The position numbers and the translations under genes were made by a program. Below the pieces are notes generated by a model. That model searched no databases. It was not told the DNA's origin and was given only the letters and a program-made list of their open reading frames with translations. A stretch of DNA of 64,000 nt from Hemileia vastatrix. Its lineage: Eukaryota; Basidiomycota; Pucciniomycetes; Pucciniales; Zaghouaniaceae. The stretch is taken from assembly GCA_030280995.1 (NCBI GenBank), contig JASXTE010000048.1, positions 62,001-126,000 of the forward strand. Direction: 5' to 3'. Shown here one piece after another: positions 59,080-64,000 of this stretch. How positions within the stretch are numbered: the stretch's first letter is position 1; each line of letters starts with the position of its first letter.

Positions 59080-62000
59080 CTGATTAGTGAATTAATTTGT
59101 TTCATTGTACATTTGAATTTTACTTTTATACTTTGAATATATTGTAACATTTACAAATGATACAGAAGAATTAGTTGACTTTTATAAAAATTGTTTCACT
59201 GTATCTTTTTGTCTGTTACTTTGTCCTGAATTCTCTTTGACAATTTTTTCTTTCTCTGTCCATGTTGCTTTTGGTCTCTTTTTGGTTGTTCTTTCATTCA
59301 TTATTCACATCACGTTGAACATTTTGCTTGAGCATTTTCTGGTCAACAATTCACACACACACACAGTTCTTTTCCTTTTTCACACTGATTGAACAGAACT
59401 AGTTGACTGTCAACTGACCAACTGTATTCTATTTGTATTCAATTGAATTCAATTGAATAAAATTAATCAACTACATGTCAATCAGAATATTTTGTCAAGG
59501 TCAATTATTTATCATTTTCACTTGTTAAAATAAACTAACAACTGAAACTCATCATCATCATTATTGTCACTATCAGGTGTCATCCATCGTTGGACGAGCT
59601 GACCTACTGGCTGGATTGTTCTCCATTGTATCCTTTCAACTGTACTGTCGGTAAGTGCACAAACACACGAACACAAAGTAAAAAGAAAAGAAGAAAAAAA
59701 GTTTCTTTTCTTTTTTTTCCTTCTTTTCTCTGTTCATGTCCACTGCAGAGATAGTTGACAAAATCCATCGGGTGCAAATAGAAAAACACACACACACACA
59801 CAACAACAAACACCCTGGACATGTGAATGAAGGAAAATTCTTCTTCTTCTATCTCTCAGTTGGACTTTTTCTTTGTATTTTCTTATTTTTCCTATTTCGC
59901 TGTTTTCTGATCTTTTCTCTTTACTCTTTACTCTTTCTTCTTCTTCTTCTTTCATATCCCTAGGGCTGTTTGTTGTGAATTTTCTTCTCCATCGAACTGT
60001 TGTATATCTTCAACAACAACAACAACAACTGAAAAAAACAAGTTGAAAAGTTCACTTGATATAAAACAAGTAAAAAAAATGATCATGTTTTTAACTGGAT
60101 CCAGTTTATCAGCTATTTTAGCTTTATTGTCCAAAGAAACTGGAATTGCCATTTTACCAGTTTGTGTAATTTATTACATTTGCAAGATAACTTTACAAAC
60201 ATCAACATTAAAGACAACATTTAACAACAACAACAACAACAATAATAATAATAATAATGATGCAACAACAACAGTTCATTGTGACAATTGTAATTCACCA
60301 AAAGTCATTGATAGAACATTTTGGTCGATAATTAATCGATATCAAGTAATTTCCAGGTAACTATAGATAATAAATTGATTGACATCACAGATAATATTGA
60401 TCACGATGATTGTAACTGTTGTTGTTGTTGTTGCTGTTTATTACTCATAGAAACATCTTGAACAATACAATACGAACAATGAAGAACTTTGTGACAATTG
60501 GTGGACCAATCACGATTCCTGTGATGACGGTAAGTGTAAATAGATGAACCTTGAAAGAAGGAAAAAAAACTTAATTTATTTCATCATCACCATCAATTGA
60601 TTGTGACAAATTAACTAACATACATTTATACATACTCTTTGTCTCTTTTATATATATAACTATATGTACATGTAATTGGTTGATGGTTAATGGTTAATGG
60701 TTACATTTGGGCTTAACTGAGCAGATGATTGCAAGTTTATGGTGGCGAATGTCAATGTTACATGGTACTTTACCATTCTTCTCAGATCAAGACAATCCAA
60801 GTGCATTTGCACATTCATCCATGACCAGGTAACAATTTAATCGATTATTCATCATGTCGTCATCCAATGCATACAAACCCGCATCAGATGATGACGATGA
60901 TGATGATGATGATGTGTCTGTGATAAAGGAAAGACAATTTCCTTCTTTTCACTCATTTGATTTTGGTTCTTTCTTTCTTTCATCAGATTCTTGACCCTTT
61001 GGTATTTGGCAACATTCAATGTACAATTAATTATCTTTCCTTCTAATTTATCATATGATTGGCAAATGGGTTCTATTCCTTTGATTACATCAATTTATGA
61101 TAAACGTAATTTACTTTCATTGATATTACTTGTAACAATTTGTTTAATTGTTTATAATATACGTACTACATTGATTAAAATGATCATAAAAATTATGCAA
61201 TTGATTAACATACGTGATTGTAGTACTTTTACTATTACCGATGATGATGATGATCATTGTCAACTACAACAAGTAAGTTCACTGTCGACTTGTATAATGT
61301 TACATTTACTTACTTTATCTCTTTCTATCTCTTTTTTTTATATTTATCTTCAGGAACGTGAAAATATCTGCGTACTTATTGCAATGTCTATTACAATTAT
61401 TAAATTCATCCCAGCTTCAAATCTACTGGTTACAGTTGGATTCGTTGTTGCAGAAAGAATTTTATACCTTCCAAGGTAAATGAATAAATGAAATGAACTT
61501 TTTATATTTTCATCAAAAGATTCTTTTTACTCTTTTCATATAACTTTCAATTGACTGTCCTGTCAATATATATCTTCATTATTTACTTTGATACAATTTT
61601 ATTGATCATTAAAAGTCCATCAAATTCTTCTTTCATATTCTTTAACTTTTTCCCCTTCACAATGTCAATGTTGAGTAACTCTTTTCTTTCTCTATTTTTA
61701 CCCTTCATCATCATCATCATCATCAACTGACACTTGTGACATTTTGTCATCAAATAGTTTGGGAATTGCATTAATGATGATCATAGGATTGAAAAAATTA
61801 CAACAAAAAATACCGTCCAAATTACATAATTGGTTAAATTGTTTTTTCTACTTGATCATCGTAACATTTGCCATGAAAAGTGTCCAACGAAATCGGGTGT
61901 GGTTAACTCGTCAAAGTTTATTCGAGTAAGTATACTACTTAGAACAAAAGAACAAGAACAAGATGATGACTTGAGGTCATCTTGCATCATGGAAATCATC

Positions 62001-63937
62001 ATGATATCATTTGAAGAGTAACTTTGATTTATACATCATACAGCCATCATTTTCTTTCTGCTTGTCTTTCTTTCTTTCATTCTTTGTTCTATTATCAAAG
62101 TAATTTTCTACACAATACAAATTGTAACATTTCGTGACCAAAGTCAATTGAGTGTATTTTCTTTAATATTTTTTTCATCTTGATTTTGTCTCTTTTTTTC
62201 CTTTGTCATATCAGGTCAGGTTTGATGTCCACTCCATCCAATGCTAAAGTCCATTACAACTACGCTAACTTGCAGAAAGATTTAGGCAATAGTGATCTAG
62301 CTGAACATCACTACCGAATTGCCTTGAGGTAAGACAAGCAATGGCCAATTGGTCTATTACTTTGCTTTTTTTTCTTCTTCTCTTTCTTTCCTGTCCATGC
62401 CTTTTGTCCTCCTTTATTTTTTCCTTCTCTCTTCGTTCGTTCGTTCTTTACTTTACTTTTGGTGTTTCTGATGATACCTTTTTCTTTTGCTCTTTCCTTT
62501 TTCGCTCTTGTACTCTCTTGCATCTTCATCTTGCTTCAGGGCTACCAAGTTGCATTGTAAAGTACTCACTTTCCTAACTTTGTCCTTCTCTCTTCTCCAC
62601 TTTGTCTCTCTCTTATTCTTTCACGAGTTGTACTTGTAGTTCTTGAAGTTCTTTCTACTGTTCTAATAAAGAAGCAACGTACAATGCATGTTCCTATTGA
62701 TCCAATCATACAACCATTCATCTGTTCATTCTGTTCTATACTTTTTTTCCCTGCTTGTTCGATCTTATTCACTGTATGTGTGTGTTCTATGTTCTGTGTG
62801 TCATTCATTCACTCTTTCACTCTTCACCCTGGCCACTCGATGTATCTTCAATTTACTCCTTTGTTCATCCCATGTTCGATACTTTCATTTTTTATTCTAC
62901 ATTGTAATCTCTTTTTTCCTCTCTCTCTTTTTTTCACTTTACCAAAATACTCTACACTCAACTGATCATTCACCAACTCAGATTGTGGCCACGACATGAA
63001 AGTTCTCTTAACAATCTTGCAACTCTTCTAACCGAACGATCACATCATCAAGCTGAAGAATACTTTAAACAAGTTATTCAAATGAATCCTTTTCATTCTA
63101 AAGCACATTTCAATCTTGCCAACATTTACAGGTCAGTTGTTTATTCTTTCATGTTAACTTGTCAATAAATTTGTTTCTTTTTTTGATTACTTATTCAAGT
63201 TGAAATATATAAATTGTCTATTTTACTTACATTTTCATTGTCTTCTTCTTCTTATTTTCACAGTAAACGTGGATTAAAACGAAAAGCAATAAATCTTCTC
63301 ATGAGAACTATTCAAGTGGATGAAAAATTTGCTGAAGCATATTCGATGCTTGCATCACTTTGTACAATTCAAACATCAAATGAAAATAACATTCTTACTC
63401 TTCATCATTATAATATTTCTTCATCTTCATCTTTTTCATCTTTTAATAAAATAGAAAAAAAGTTAAATCCATCAAAATTACTTTCATTAAATTCATGTCC
63501 ATCAAATATTGAAAAATTACACTTGAAAGCTTTACAACTTTCACCAAACAATGTTAACATCATCAATGATTATGGTGTTTTTCTTCATCTTACAGGTAAA
63601 GAAAAATAATAAATTAATCTTTCACTTTTACTTTTTATTTATTTCAATTTATATCAAAATATTAAATCAAATTAAAATATTTGAATATTCATAAAATTGA
63701 TATCATTTTATAAAATGACACAAAGTATTCATAAGGAAAAGTTTTTTTTTCTTCTTTTCATTAGGAAATAAAAAATCAGCCATCATTCAATATATGAAAG
63801 CACTTGAATTAAATCCTGGTCATAAGATTGCTCGTTGTAATCTAAATTCTATTGTTGAATCAAATGATGATGATGATGATGATGGTGATGATGATGGTGA
63901 TGCAAGTGCAAACTGGTGGAAAAAAAGTGTAAAGTGA
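53633..63937 (+). CDS. TMTC-family ER O-mannosyltransferase, TMTC1-like
   Basis: TMTC proteins are ER membrane enzymes that add O-mannose to cadherins from dolichol-phosphate mannose. Thirteen exons, all in phase, 913 residues: 53633..54156, 58163..58385, 59577..59650, 59964..60356, 60451..60529, 60725..60828, 60987..61272, 61354..61475, 61758..61925, 62215..62328, 62982..63131, 63264..63595, 63765..63937. Features: Asn/Thr-rich cytosolic N-terminus; helix 1, then FVHDDIPTIC with the acidic pair typical of GT-C active sites; NDFWGT and SHKSYRPLTIVTFR; HPIHTEAVSSIVGRADLL; ALLSKETGI; GTLPFFSDQDNP (DUF1736); ASNLLVTVGFVVAERILYLP; then TPR repeats from AKVHYNYANLQKDLG onward. Exon 4 has a poly-Asn insert. 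The FVHDDI motif favours TMTC1, but the subtype is not certain. AATAAA at 63958. Confidence 0.93.
54157..58162 (+). other. Intron 1 of TMTC (4 kb)
   Basis: Bounded by AG/GTAAGT and TTCTTCAG. Filled with TTC, GAT, TTCTG and TA repeats ((TA)n at 57395-57425; TTCTR run at 56734-56772). GTATATAAAC at about 55869 resembles a TATA box, but no exon follows. No nested gene recognised. Confidence 0.6.
58386..59576 (+). other. Intron 2 of TMTC
   Basis: 1.2 kb between GCT/GTGAGT and TATCAG. Holds a TTCTG run (58814), (CT)n at 59046-59075 and a 24-bp perfect palindrome at 59436. Confidence 0.7.
59436..59459. other. 24-bp perfect palindrome
   Basis: Half-site TATTCAATTGAA followed directly by its reverse complement, centred on GAATTC. 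It is AT-rich and may be chance; it sits inside TMTC intron 2. Confidence 0.5.
61273..61353 (+). other. 81-bp in-frame intron of TMTC with no stop
   Basis: Begins GTAAGT and ends with a T-rich tract and CAG; phase 0 on both sides. It is 27 codons long without a stop, so unspliced transcripts stay in frame. It is called an intron because QERENICVLI follows QLQ directly in the family pattern. Confidence 0.75.
62329..62981 (+). other. TMTC intron 10
   Basis: 653 bp between AG/GTAAGA and AACTCAG, with T-rich and GTTC-rich low complexity. Short ORFs here are artefacts. Confidence 0.7.
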
Positions 63938-63957
63938 ACAAATAGGTAACGAAATGA

Positions 63958-63963
63958 AATAAA
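63958..63963 (+). terminator. Poly(A) signal of TMTC
   Basis: AATAAA 20 bp after the TMTC stop codon. Confidence 0.6.
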
Positions 63964-64000
63964 AGGAAAGAAAAAAAACTTGTATTATTTCACACATTCA

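Noticed and set aside
61583..61771. Minus-strand ORF in the TMTC intron
   Set aside because: Lys/Met-rich translation of (CAT)n and T-rich intron sequence.
62684..62999. ORFs in TMTC intron 10 with hydrophobic translations
   Set aside because: Pyrimidine-rich intron gives Phe/Ser/Leu translations in several frames; the true exon begins at 62982.

Overview
This is nuclear DNA of an AT-rich animal, most likely a mite or other chelicerate arthropod. The evidence is spliceosomal introns (GT..AG, often 80-300 bp) in conserved animal genes, head-to-head housekeeping gene pairs, and a tandem cluster of arthropod-type gustatory receptors ending in a TFTTLFMQ-like seventh helix. The species cannot be fixed from sequence alone. 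Non-coding DNA is full of (TTG)n, (TTC)n, (GAT)n, (TG)n and TTCTG-pentamer runs.

Layout. 1-4.9 kb: a head-to-head pair, the cohesin-release factor WAPL (minus, cut by the window edge) and a calpain-15/small-optic-lobes protease (plus). 5.2-8.8 kb: three tandem gustatory receptors, the middle one an internal-deletion pseudogene; all three share a conserved upstream block. 11.5-13.3 kb: a divergent, long-looped gustatory-receptor-like gene (minus). 13.3-23.1 kb: about 10 kb with no supportable gene. 23.1-28.2 kb: a five-exon, serine-rich protein with AKAP2_C/MISP-like helical motifs. 28.9-34.2 kb: compact housekeeping genes: mitochondrial ribosomal protein L32 (minus), the ribosome-biogenesis GTPase NOG1/GTPBP4 (plus) and the PP2A regulator IGBP1/Tap42 (minus), followed by a SINE-like element abutting a partial IGBP1 copy. 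34.3-39.6 kb: a tandem array of six paralogous small membrane proteins with no family I recognise (four intact, two broken), the best candidate here for something undescribed. 39.9-42.6 kb: MIER1-type ELM2/SANT corepressor (minus) and RNA polymerase II subunit RPB3 (plus), again head to head. 42.6-53.6 kb: an 11-kb gene desert. 53.6-63.9 kb: a complete 13-exon TMTC O-mannosyltransferase gene.

The housekeeping genes cover cohesin dynamics, transcription (RPB3, MIER), ribosome assembly (NOG1, mL32) and phosphatase control (IGBP1). The lineage-specific part is membrane proteins: the receptor cluster and the small-protein array, both showing recent duplication and decay. Two conserved genes (NOG1, IGBP1) each carry one extra T in a T run that breaks the frame. 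Two such cases within 2.6 kb point to consensus errors in the assembly, although real or programmed frameshifts cannot be excluded from sequence alone. Splice sites were placed by eye using GT/AG, reading phase and family similarity from memory; no search was run.
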